64,000 nucleotides of DNA from positions 1-64,000 of the forward strand of contig JAFPWS010000018.1 of assembly GCA_017412705.1 (NCBI GenBank). The letters are read 5' to 3'. Position 1 is the first letter of the stretch. The number at the start of each line of letters is the position of its first letter. Below the pieces are notes generated by a model. That model ran no database searches, was not told where the DNA came from, and saw nothing but the letters and a program-made list of their open reading frames with translations. Shown piece after piece: positions 1-6,273 of the stretch. The DNA is from Prevotella sp. Its GTDB lineage: Bacteria > Bacteroidota > Bacteroidia > Bacteroidales > Bacteroidaceae. The position numbers and the translations under genes were made by a program.

Positions 1-288
1 CCTGCGCAGTTCTCTGTGCATCGACTGCAGGATGTCCTCGCGCATGCCCACCACGCGACGCTCCAGCTGGCGCGTCTTGCGCAGATAGTTGTAGACCTCG
101 AAGGCCGCCTCCCAGTAGGCCAGTCGGATGTGGTGCTCGTGCTCCTGCACGTCTCCAAGGAAGAAGAGGTAGGTGTTCAGCTGTACCAGCATCTCGCGTC
201 GCTCGGCTGTCGTGCCAAGCTTGTTGTTCATGATGGCCTCGATGTTCTTGACAGCAGCGGCCAGTTGCTCTTTCTCGTAATTTGTCAT
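1..288 (-). CDS. Unrecognised helical protein, 3' end cut by window edge
   Basis: An open frame of 96 codons starts at an ATG read leftwards from 288 and runs off the window edge, so the C-terminus is missing. The start follows the stop of the upstream gene by seven bases, so the two are probably cotranscribed. The visible protein begins MTNYEKEQLAAAV and is rich in Glu, Arg, Leu and Gln, with a predicted mostly helical, soluble character and no signal peptide or membrane segment. I do not recognise the family. Codon use looks like that of neighbouring housekeeping genes. The opposite strand is also open here, but that frame gives a Val/Leu/His-rich product typical of an antisense shadow. Confidence 0.6.
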   Translation of the reverse strand, partial: MTNYEKEQLAAAVKNIEAIMNNKLGTTAERREMLVQLNTYLFFLGDVQEHEHHIRLAYWEAAFEVYNYLRKTRQLERRVVGMREDILQSMHRELRR

Positions 289-295
289 AATCTTT

Positions 296-625
296 CTATA
301 TTCGTTCAACACTAAATTCGTCGTATTCCCATCCTTCGCAGTCGAGTATCAGGTCTCTGATGTTCACGCCAGCGAAGAATGTGCGATGTTCGGCCAACAG
401 CTGCAAGCATATCTTCATGCAGGTGTCTATAATCTGCTTCGGTGTGCGCCACTGGTCGACGAAGGCCTCACGCATCTCACGCTCGTCAAGGTCGCGAGGA
501 ATGTCGGTGAGGTAGGTTTCCTTGACCAGCCACTCTTTTGCCACCACGTCGGTTTCGACGGGTCGAGGCTCGTTGTACGGTGCACGCGGGTCGTGCGCTG
601 CACCGGGGGGATAGTTGTCGCTCAT
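296..625 (-). CDS. Unrecognised 109-residue protein
   Basis: A complete small gene of 109 residues, beginning MSDNYPPGAAHDPRAP and ending WEYDEFSVERI. The first 25 residues are Pro/Asp/Arg-rich and probably disordered; the rest is acidic and amphipathic, with a Cys pair in ICLQLL- and LDCEGW-type contexts. It has no signal peptide or membrane segment. It lies just upstream of the truncated gene ending at the window edge, with a seven-base gap, suggesting an operon. I do not recognise the family and infer no function. The opposite strand is open over the same stretch but has poor codon use. Confidence 0.6.
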   Translation of the reverse strand: MSDNYPPGAAHDPRAPYNEPRPVETDVVAKEWLVKETYLTDIPRDLDEREMREAFVDQWRTPKQIIDTCMKICLQLLAEHRTFFAGVNIRDLILDCEGWEYDEFSVERI

Positions 626-1147
626 GTTGCCTGGTAGTTATGTCCTAATAGGGTTATCGTCTGGAAAAGGCCGTACTTGTCGGAGTGACGAAGGGGTTCT
701 TTTCTTATAAAAGCCTGGAAGAGTCCGCTATTATGCACGTACACGCCCGGCACTCCCGTTTTGGGGTTGGGCTGCGCCCGGGAGCAGTCAACCGTTTCAG
801 TACGAAGTAAACAAAAACAGATGAAGAGTAAACAATATCCGTCGGAAGTCTACGTTCTTAGGAAAAGGGTCAACCTCTCCAGTGAAAGTAGTCAACTGAT
901 CTCAGACGAGGCAGTCAACCAAATCTGTACGGGTAGGCAAGTGTTAATAAACAAGGCCTAAAAGGAGTCAACCTCCTACAGGAAAAGACAGAATTTTGGC
1001 GTGGCCTGTGGATAACCATAATAGTTTTTGGCATAATGATAGGTTGCACTATCCACATGGCACAAAAAATGTAGCCAAAAAGAGGAATATGACGAAGAAT
1101 TTGTTGACCGTTCAAAGGGAACCCCAGAGCTGTACAACTAACTTTCT
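626..1147. other. Non-coding stretch with repeated GTCAAC words
   Basis: No convincing gene lies here. Short open frames exist on both strands but lack start signals and normal composition. The word GTCAAC occurs five times, near 787, 869, 889, 913 and 966, with irregular spacing, and a 7-base inverted pair GTGGATA/TATCCAC brackets 1008-1056. The stretch sits between the 3' end of the fused transposase gene and the 5' end of the small gene at 625, so it should hold a leftward promoter for the latter, which I could not place. It could be the decayed remnant of an inserted element. Confidence 0.35.
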
Positions 1148-2287
1148 TTATTCTCCTTGGCAGATATGTGCCGCGAGGTCGTTCAGGTGCAGACAGCGTA
1201 GTCGCATATCCGTCAGCTTCTCGTTTTGGAAAGGATAGGGGGCCAGCATCAACAGGCGCCCTTCGGCGCAAGCCTGGAAATAGCGGCGCTGAGGCTTGAA
1301 GTATGGCGCGAAGCCCTTGAGCAGCAGAACGATGAGCGGTATACCAGCCTCCAGACATGCTGTGGCTATCTGTTGCTCGCCAGGACTGATGCAAGGCGAA
1401 ACGATGACGGCTCCCCGTTGGCCAGCCTCGAGGAAACGCTGTTTCTGTTGTTCTATCTCGTGCGGGTAGAGATGGCGCGAACACTGCACCTGTAGCTTCA
1501 AGGGCCGTTGCAGTAAGAAGACGTTGCCAACAGCAGGCATAGTGGTGCCTAAGACGGGGATGGGCTTCAACAGGGTGAAGTATTCAGGGTGCTGGCGCCT
1601 TACAATAAGGCGACGGGGGTTGTCGTCAAGATAGGCCAGCCAGCGTTTCAGCTGGCCCTTTCTGAGCAGGATGCGGTCGTTGTAGTTGGGTTCCCAGATG
1701 AGACCGTGAGAGGGGTGCTTGCTCTTGTTGGGCTGAGGTGTGGCTTTCGGGGCGGGCTGCTGTCGTTTAGTAGGCTGAGGCACTGCCTCAGCGTACGGGA
1801 CTGCTTCGACGAACGGGGCTGCTTCGACAGGAGGGGCGGGCTGTTTCTGTGGTAGTTTAGTAGGCTGAGGCACTGCCTCAGCGATCATTCCCAGCTCGCG
1901 GGCTGCCTTTCTGGTGCCTGCCTTGAAGCCGTTGATAACGTGCCCCAGGTGCTTTTCAATCTTTGTGCGTACAAAGAGGATGCCATGAATATGGTCGGGC
2001 ATAATGCAGAGCTTCACCGTCTCTATCTGCGGATAGTGCTGGCTGATGGCCTGCCAGCATGTTTTGACGCGTTCACCAAAGGGCGAGAGCACCACATGGG
2101 GGCTATCAGGACCTTCGTTTACAGCTGCATTACCTTCTAATTTGCCTAACAAGGGCTGGCGTCCCTCAATGACCAATGTCAGCATATAGAGACCACGTTC
2201 AGTATAGTCTCTCTCCTCATTGCGGCGCTTCATCGAAGGCTTCTTGCCTTGAGCCCATGCTTTGTGGCTATTGTCTTTTTGCTCCAT
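1148..2287 (-). CDS. IS200-like (REP-associated) tyrosine transposase with C-terminal Rossmann-like domain
   Basis: A 379-residue protein. The N-terminal half (about residues 25-215) resembles the Y1 transposase/RAYT family, single-strand DNA nucleases that cut with one tyrosine. It has the metal-binding HxH motif in MPDHIHGILF and a helix with the probable catalytic tyrosine, in WLAYLDDNP. Between them is a Pro/Gln/Ala-rich insertion of about 50 residues containing AEAVPQPTK twice. The C-terminal part (about residues 265-365) begins as a beta strand, runs through GAVIVSPCISPGE, and looks like a DprA/SLOG-type nucleotide-binding fold; this assignment is my inference. A TATTTTTG promoter box lies seven bases before the ATG, leaving almost no leader. 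Gene codon use resembles the host. It could still act as a domesticated nuclease rather than a mobile element. Confidence 0.75.
   Translation of the reverse strand: MEQKDNSHKAWAQGKKPSMKRRNEERDYTERGLYMLTLVIEGRQPLLGKLEGNAAVNEGPDSPHVVLSPFGERVKTCWQAISQHYPQIETVKLCIMPDHIHGILFVRTKIEKHLGHVINGFKAGTRKAARELGMIAEAVPQPTKLPQKQPAPPVEAAPFVEAVPYAEAVPQPTKRQQPAPKATPQPNKSKHPSHGLIWEPNYNDRILLRKGQLKRWLAYLDDNPRRLIVRRQHPEYFTLLKPIPVLGTTMPAVGNVFLLQRPLKLQVQCSRHLYPHEIEQQKQRFLEAGQRGAVIVSPCISPGEQQIATACLEAGIPLIVLLLKGFAPYFKPQRRYFQACAEGRLLMLAPYPFQNEKLTDMRLRCLHLNDLAAHICQGE
1765..1883. repeat. Two copies of a 29-bp palindrome-bearing repeat inside the transposase gene
   Basis: The same 29 bases occur at 1765-1793 and 1855-1883, exactly 90 bases apart and in frame. 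Each carries a 19-base near-perfect palindrome, GCTGAGGCA-C-TGCCTCAGC, at 1774-1792 and 1864-1882. On the coding strand they encode AEAVPQPTK in the proline-rich insertion of the transposase. Confidence 0.9.
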
Positions 2288-2294
2288 TGCGATG

Positions 2295-2302
2295 CAAAAA
2301 TA
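2295..2302 (-). promoter_or_regulatory. -7 promoter box of the fused transposase gene
   Basis: On the minus strand this reads TATTTTTG, matching the Bacteroidota TAnnTTTG box. The ATG at 2287 follows only seven bases later, about where transcription should begin, so the mRNA is predicted to be leaderless or nearly so. Confidence 0.55.
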
Positions 2303-2421
2303 CGAAATATTTCTTAATTCGTCATTCTTAATTATTAATTATTTCGTACCTTTGACAATCGTCGAAGATACTCACGCTCGAAAAAACTCAAGATTCTCTT
2401 GGCTTTCTTCTCGCTTCTTCG

Positions 2422-2429
2422 TACCTTTG
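2422..2429 (+). promoter_or_regulatory. Probable -7 box upstream of the HU-related gene
   Basis: TACCTTTG matches the TAnnTTTG consensus. A second identical box lies at 2347-2354. If 2422-2429 is used, the mRNA has a leader of about 150 bases that includes the 22-bp tandem repeats before the ATG at 2587. Confidence 0.5.
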
Positions 2430-2461
2430 CAACATCCCGAAGCGCATGCAGGCCGAGGCAG

Positions 2462-2527
2462 AGACCGTCAGCGGACGGGGCGCGGACTGTCAGCGGACGG
2501 GGCGGAGACCGTCAGCGGACGGGCCGC
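2462..2527 (+). repeat. Three tandem 22-bp GC-rich repeats in the HU-gene leader
   Basis: Three head-to-tail copies, 2462-2483, 2484-2505 and 2506-2527, share the core GTCAGCGGACGGG. They differ at a few bases. They have no spacers, so this is not CRISPR, and they lie within the predicted 5' leader of the HU-related gene. Confidence 0.85.
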
Positions 2528-2586
2528 AACCCCCTTCGGGACAGCTTTCAGAAAACCCTATGTTTAACTAAAAAAATTTTCAAACC

Positions 2587-3156
2587 ATGGCAGTAAACAG
2601 CATTCAATTTCCTGTTGATTTCGTGAAGAACAACAACGCAAACTCCCCCGGCTACGCCAAGTTCTACGCTCGCGCACACAACGCCGAGACGCTGACCACC
2701 GAGGGTCTGGTAGACCACATCGTGCACCACAACTGCGCCGTAGGCCGTGAGGCCATCGCCGCCGTCATCAAGAAGCTCTCGGAGTGTATCCCCGAGCTGG
2801 TGGCACAGGGCCAGCCCGTGAAGATTGACGGACTGGGCATCTTCTACCCCACCGTCGAGAACAAGGCGAGCGGCATCATGAAGGCGCAGCTGCTTGACAG
2901 CTCGGTCAATCCTCTCGATGTCCTGTCGGGCATCCACCTGCGCTTCACCCCGCAGTCTGACCAGCTGAACGACCTGACCTCGAAGTCGTTCCTCAAGCAG
3001 AGTGTCTCGCCCGTCGTGAACCTCATCCTCGACCCGCAGGGCATCGACCTGACGCCCACCGAGAGCGACCCGAAGAAGAAGAAGTACGCCACCGCAAAGG
3101 CCACCCTGCAGGAGTTCCGTGCGGCACAGGGCTTCCCCGAGAACCAAGGCGCGTAA
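2587..3156 (+). CDS. HU-related DNA-binding protein
   Basis: A 189-residue protein with an HU/IHF-like fold, close to the Bacteroidota 'HU-related, histone-like' family that is longer than classical HU (about 90 residues). The segment TEGLVDHIVHHNCAVGREAI matches the helical body, and VKIDGLGIFYPTVENKASG (about residues 79-97) matches the strand and DNA-binding arm entry. An arm-like beta segment follows, and the C-terminal tail contains a DPKKKKYATAKATL basic patch. The protein probably binds and bends DNA as a nucleoid-associated factor. The gene has its own long repeat-bearing leader. Downstream lies a smalltalk microprotein, a pairing common in Bacteroidales. The start is fixed by the A-rich leader just before ATG. 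Confidence 0.85.
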   Translation: MAVNSIQFPVDFVKNNNANSPGYAKFYARAHNAETLTTEGLVDHIVHHNCAVGREAIAAVIKKLSECIPELVAQGQPVKIDGLGIFYPTVENKASGIMKAQLLDSSVNPLDVLSGIHLRFTPQSDQLNDLTSKSFLKQSVSPVVNLILDPQGIDLTPTESDPKKKKYATAKATLQEFRAAQGFPENQGA

Positions 3157-3170
3157 AAATTAAGAATTAC

Positions 3171-3300
3171 GATGTACGAATTACGAAGTTCGATGTGTCG
3201 CCTTCGGCGAGGATGACGTTTGACGTTTGACGTACGATGTACGAATTACGAAGTTCGATGTGTCGCCTTCGGCGAGGATGACGTTTGACGTTTGACGTAC
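3171..3300. repeat. 65-bp tandem duplication
   Basis: Two perfect head-to-tail copies, 3171-3235 and 3236-3300, lie between the HU-related gene and the microprotein gene. Each unit contains words such as TACGAATTACGAA, the small hairpin CGCCTTCGGCG and a doubled GACGTTT. A third copy begins at 3301 but diverges after one base. Confidence 0.95.
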
Positions 3301-3404
3301 AATGTACTCCTTCCTTCATCCTTCGTACTTCTCCCTCGGGCAAAGCCCGACACATCGTACTTCCAACTTCGTACTTCCAAATTAAAGAAGTAAGTCTTGA
3401 TATT

Positions 3405-3530
3405 ATGAGCGAAGGTAAGAACAGCAGCGTTTGGGAAATCATCCTGCGCATCTTCATTGCCGCTGCCACGGCAGCGCTGACCGCACTGGGCACCACCAGT
3501 TGCATGGGCCACGGCCCACTCTACTTTTGA
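3405..3530 (+). CDS. Smalltalk-family microprotein
   Basis: A 41-residue protein starting MSEGKNSSVWEIILRI and ending GTTSCMGHGPLYF. One hydrophobic helix, about residues 10-29, is followed by a TSCM segment, the pattern of the 'smalltalk' microproteins found in Bacteroidales next to HU-related genes and often an amidase. The function of that family is unknown to me. The Cys after a small residue resembles a lipobox, but the helix lies unusually far from a charged N-terminus for a lipoprotein. A longer in-frame start upstream would translate the 65-bp repeat region and is unlikely. A strong terminator follows, so no amidase is part of this unit. Confidence 0.75.
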   Translation: MSEGKNSSVWEIILRIFIAAATAALTALGTTSCMGHGPLYF

Positions 3531-3588
3531 AAATCGTTTTGTTCATCATCTTTGAACGATTCTTCAATTTTCTTCTGATTTCATAAGG

Positions 3589-3623
3589 AAATACCCCCGT
3601 CCGCGAGGACAGGGGTATTTTTA
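3589..3623 (+). terminator. Rho-independent terminator after the microprotein
   Basis: A hairpin with arms AATACCCC and GGGGTATT, and GTCC/GGAC inside, is followed by T residues. It ends the HU-microprotein unit on the plus strand and overlaps the last codon of the convergent gene. Confidence 0.85.
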
Positions 3624-4301
3624 TCCGTTTGTCGGTAGGAAACTACCAGTTTCCCGGCACCTTTGGTTGAAGTAGTCCAGAATAAGGTCGGCGACATATT
3701 CCTCGCTGAGGCCGTCCATCGTGATGACGACGTCGTAGTTGCGCGTGTCGTAGCGCGAGGTGTCGGTGTACTTCTTTACGTAATTCTCGCGCATCTTGTC
3801 CACCTGGTCGATGATTTTCCGGGCTTCCTCCTCGCAGAGGCCTTGCTTACGGCATAGGCGCTCCACGCGATAGGGCATCGAGGCCTGGATGAGAATGCTC
3901 AAATGGTTGGGGTGGTTGCGGAACACGAAGAAGCCGCTGCGACCAGCCAGGACGCACGACTCTTCCTCGGCAATGCCTTTTAGAATCTCGGTCTCCGCCT
4001 TGAACATCTCTTCGGTGGTCAGCGAGCTTGACCCGTCACCCCTCAGCTGCTGGGAATAGTTGGAGGTGATGGCCGGACCGATGCTTAAGACACGCTTAAA
4101 GTCGGAGAACCAGTTCTTCTTACTGCCCTTCAGGCGTTCAATCTCTTCCACGGTGAGCTTGTACTTCTCCTCCAAGGCCTTGATGAGCACCTTGTCGTAA
4201 AACGCCACGCCAAGCTTTTCTGCCAACTTACGGCCTACGGTGCGACCGCCACTTCCTAACTCACGGTTTATCGTGATGACAAATTTCTCGTTCTTGTTCA
4301 T
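3621..4301 (-). CDS. Cytidylate-kinase-like family protein
   Basis: A 226-residue P-loop protein of the cytidylate-kinase-like family (AAA_26 type), which is widespread in gut anaerobes. The N-terminus FVITINRELGSGGRTVGRKL (residues 7-26) carries the phosphate-binding loop in the variant form seen in this family; VAFYDKVLI and CVLAGRSGFFVF follow in the expected order. The substrate is unproven, since these proteins are distinct from the essential Cmk. The last twelve residues, ending GSFLPTNG, are encoded by a repeat sequence (3627-3659) and are probably not ancestral. A TACTTTTG box lies at 4354-4361 on the same strand, giving a leader of about 45 bases. The gene is monocistronic and converges on the microprotein gene. 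Confidence 0.85.
   Translation of the reverse strand: MNKNEKFVITINRELGSGGRTVGRKLAEKLGVAFYDKVLIKALEEKYKLTVEEIERLKGSKKNWFSDFKRVLSIGPAITSNYSQQLRGDGSSSLTTEEMFKAETEILKGIAEEESCVLAGRSGFFVFRNHPNHLSILIQASMPYRVERLCRKQGLCEEEARKIIDQVDKMRENYVKKYTDTSRYDTRNYDVVITMDGLSEEYVADLILDYFNQRCRETGSFLPTNG
3627..3659. repeat. REP-like element, copy A
   Basis: GTTTGTCGGTA (3627-3637) and AAACTACCAGTT (3640-3651) followed by CGGCA are shared word for word, in rearranged order, with the intergenic element at 15618-15698. The centre GGAAACT-ACC-AGTTTCC is palindromic. This copy encodes the C-terminus of the cytidylate-kinase-like protein. Confidence 0.6.
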
Positions 4302-4353
4302 TATAGTCTCGTTTTTATTTGATATTTGAGTTTGGTACTTGTGTTATCGCCTA

Positions 4354-4361
4354 CAAAAGTA
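4354..4361 (-). promoter_or_regulatory. -7 box of the cytidylate-kinase-like gene
   Basis: TACTTTTG on the minus strand, a consensus TAnnTTTG box about 50 bases before the ATG at 4301. Confidence 0.5.
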
Positions 4362-4449
4362 CGAAGAATTTTCGAAACCGCCAAATAAAATGTGCTTGGG
4401 GCAGACATAAAATATGTTGTCGAAGTTTTCGGGTGTCGATTTTATTTCG

Positions 4450-4457
4450 TACTTTTG
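4450..4457 (+). promoter_or_regulatory. -7 box of the GH35-like gene
   Basis: TACTTTTG matches the TAnnTTTG box and lies 27 bases before the ATG at 4485. It is divergent from the box at 4354-4361, so the two promoters share one 90-base spacer. Confidence 0.55.
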
Positions 4458-4484
4458 CAGGTGGATAGTCTTAAAACTTAAAAC

Positions 4485-6131
4485 ATGAAAACGATGAGAA
4501 GAACAGTTGTTTTGTCTTTGCTGGCAGTAGTGCTGGCTGTTCCAGGTTACTGTCAGAGGCTGATGCTGGGTGGCGAGCTGAGCAACTCGGCGGCAACCAG
4601 CGTGGAGGACATTGACGAGGTGATGCCTCGCATGAAGGCCTTGGGGCTGAACACCGTGCTGGTGCCTGCCTACTGGGAGTTTCTGGAACCTGAGGAGGGG
4701 AAGATGGAGTTCACCCTCATAGACCGTACCGTGCGGCGGGCCAGGGAGAACGGGCTGCAGGTGGTGTTCCTGTGGTTTGGCGCCTGGAAGAACTCCATGT
4801 CGTGCTACGCCCCCCTGTGGTTCAAGCAGGACACGAAGCGGTTTCCAAGGGCGAGGACGGCTGACGGCAAGCCCTTGGAGATAGCGTGCTGTTTCTCTGA
4901 GGAGGTCTTCCGGGCGGACTGCCGTGCCTTTGGCGCCCTGATGCAGCACATCAGCCAGACGGCGGGCGACGTGGTGGCAATGGTGCAGGTGGAGAACGAG
5001 ATTGGCATGCTGGAGGATGCCCGCGACCACTCGCGACTGGCTGAGGAGGCGTACAGGAAGGGTGTGCCCCGGGAGCTGGTCGGCTTTCTGAAGCGGCAGA
5101 AGCTGCACCCGTGGTTGGCGGCGCGCTTCAACAGCGGGGGCAGCACGTGGAAGGAGGTCTTCGGCGACGACATCCATACGGACGAGATTTTCATGGCCTA
5201 CCACTATGCCAAGTATGTGGGACGCCTGTGCGAGACGGCCCGCCGGTACACGTCCATGCCCCTCTACGTCAATGCGGCCATGAACAGCCGCGGACGACAG
5301 CCGGGACAATATCCCTCGGCTGGTCCGCTGGCCCATCTCATTGACCTCTGGCATGCCGGGGCTCCGCAGCTGCTCTGTCTGGCACCGGACATCTACGACA
5401 CAGGCTTCAAGTCGTGGGCTGACCAGTATGCGCTGTGGAACAACAGGCTGTTCATTCCCGAGAGCCGTTGTTGCGAGAACAGCGGCGCACGGGCCATGTA
5501 CGCCTTTGGCGAGCACCAGGCCCTGGGCTTCTCGCCCTTTGCCATCGACCAGGCCTCGCCGCACGAGACGGCATCCGTCACCAAGGCCTACTCCCTGCTG
5601 CGGCAGATAGAAGCCCTCGCCTCCCGTCAGGCCCCTCTCCTGTCGAAGGGGATGCTCTTCGACCAGCAGGACAAGGAGCGCGTCATCAACGACGAGGGGA
5701 TGGCCGTCACCTGCCGCCATTATTTCACCCTGCCTTGGGATCCGCGTGCCACCGACGGCTCTACATGGCCCGAAGGAGGTGCCATGCTGCTCAAGCTGGC
5801 CAGGAATGAGTACCTGCTGGCCGGCACAGGGGTGGTGGTGGCCTTTGCCTCGGAGTACGAGAAGGCTCGCGAGGAGCAAAAGGTGCTGGGCGAGGACGGC
5901 TTCGCAGAGGCGGGCAACGGTCAAACCCCCGGCGCTGCACCGCCGCCCTCCCGTCCCTTCAAGGGGCCTCGTATCGGCATCGGCTCGGTCGACGAGGTCA
6001 GCATCGACGAGACAGGGGCGATGCACTACGTGAGACGTCACAACGGCGACCAGGACCATCAGGGCCGGCACGTCAGAATAGCCTGTGGGGACTGGAAAAT
6101 CCTGCATATCAGGCTGTACCGGTACGAATGA
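4485..6131 (+). CDS. GH35-like beta-galactosidase with DUF5597-type C-terminus
   Basis: A 548-residue secreted glycosidase. The signal peptide is MKTMRRTVVLSLLAVVLAVPGYCQ. The barrel begins with NTVLVPAYWEFLEPEEG, a GH35/GH42-type strand. The proton donor is Glu172 in VQVENEIG and the nucleophile is probably Glu326 in FIPESR. After about residue 370 the protein changes to a beta-rich domain like DUF5597, which in Bacteroidota accompanies this GH35 subgroup. Activity on beta-galactosides, perhaps side chains of plant xylan, is an inference from family and neighbours. A low-complexity Pro/Gly/Ala insertion lies near residues 482-497. It has its own promoter and precedes the SusC/SusD operon by 140 bases in the same direction. 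Confidence 0.82.
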   Translation: MKTMRRTVVLSLLAVVLAVPGYCQRLMLGGELSNSAATSVEDIDEVMPRMKALGLNTVLVPAYWEFLEPEEGKMEFTLIDRTVRRARENGLQVVFLWFGAWKNSMSCYAPLWFKQDTKRFPRARTADGKPLEIACCFSEEVFRADCRAFGALMQHISQTAGDVVAMVQVENEIGMLEDARDHSRLAEEAYRKGVPRELVGFLKRQKLHPWLAARFNSGGSTWKEVFGDDIHTDEIFMAYHYAKYVGRLCETARRYTSMPLYVNAAMNSRGRQPGQYPSAGPLAHLIDLWHAGAPQLLCLAPDIYDTGFKSWADQYALWNNRLFIPESRCCENSGARAMYAFGEHQALGFSPFAIDQASPHETASVTKAYSLLRQIEALASRQAPLLSKGMLFDQQDKERVINDEGMAVTCRHYFTLPWDPRATDGSTWPEGGAMLLKLARNEYLLAGTGVVVAFASEYEKAREEQKVLGEDGFAEAGNGQTPGAAPPPSRPFKGPRIGIGSVDEVSIDETGAMHYVRRHNGDQDHQGRHVRIACGDWKILHIRLYRYE

Positions 6132-6186
6132 GACAAACAGAAACGACCATGAAACATTTGAGAACAGGCGTTTGAGCGCAAATGCC

Positions 6187-6194
6187 TACCTTTG
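6187..6194 (+). promoter_or_regulatory. -7 box of the SusC/SusD operon
   Basis: TACCTTTG, a consensus box. TTTG words at 6167 and 6171 are slightly too close for an ideal -33 element. Transcription from here would give a leader of about 70 bases before the ATG at 6274. Confidence 0.5.
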
Positions 6195-6273
6195 CACACG
6201 AAAGAGCATGCGAGCTACATTGTAAAGTCTAAAAATTACATACCATTATTTACTAACTAAATTAAAAAAAAGT

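Noticed and set aside
1008..1056. Possible attachment site from the 7-base inverted pair GTGGATA/TATCCAC
   Set aside because: Too short and too loosely spaced to support, and no integrase gene is near.
2462..2527. CRISPR-like array
   Set aside because: The three 22-bp copies are directly adjacent with no spacers, and no cas genes are near.
4344..6107. 587-codon open frame on the minus strand across the GH35-like gene
   Set aside because: It is antisense to a gene with a signal peptide and catalytic motifs, and gives a Val/Leu/His/Arg-rich product without recognisable domains, as expected for high-G+C shadows.
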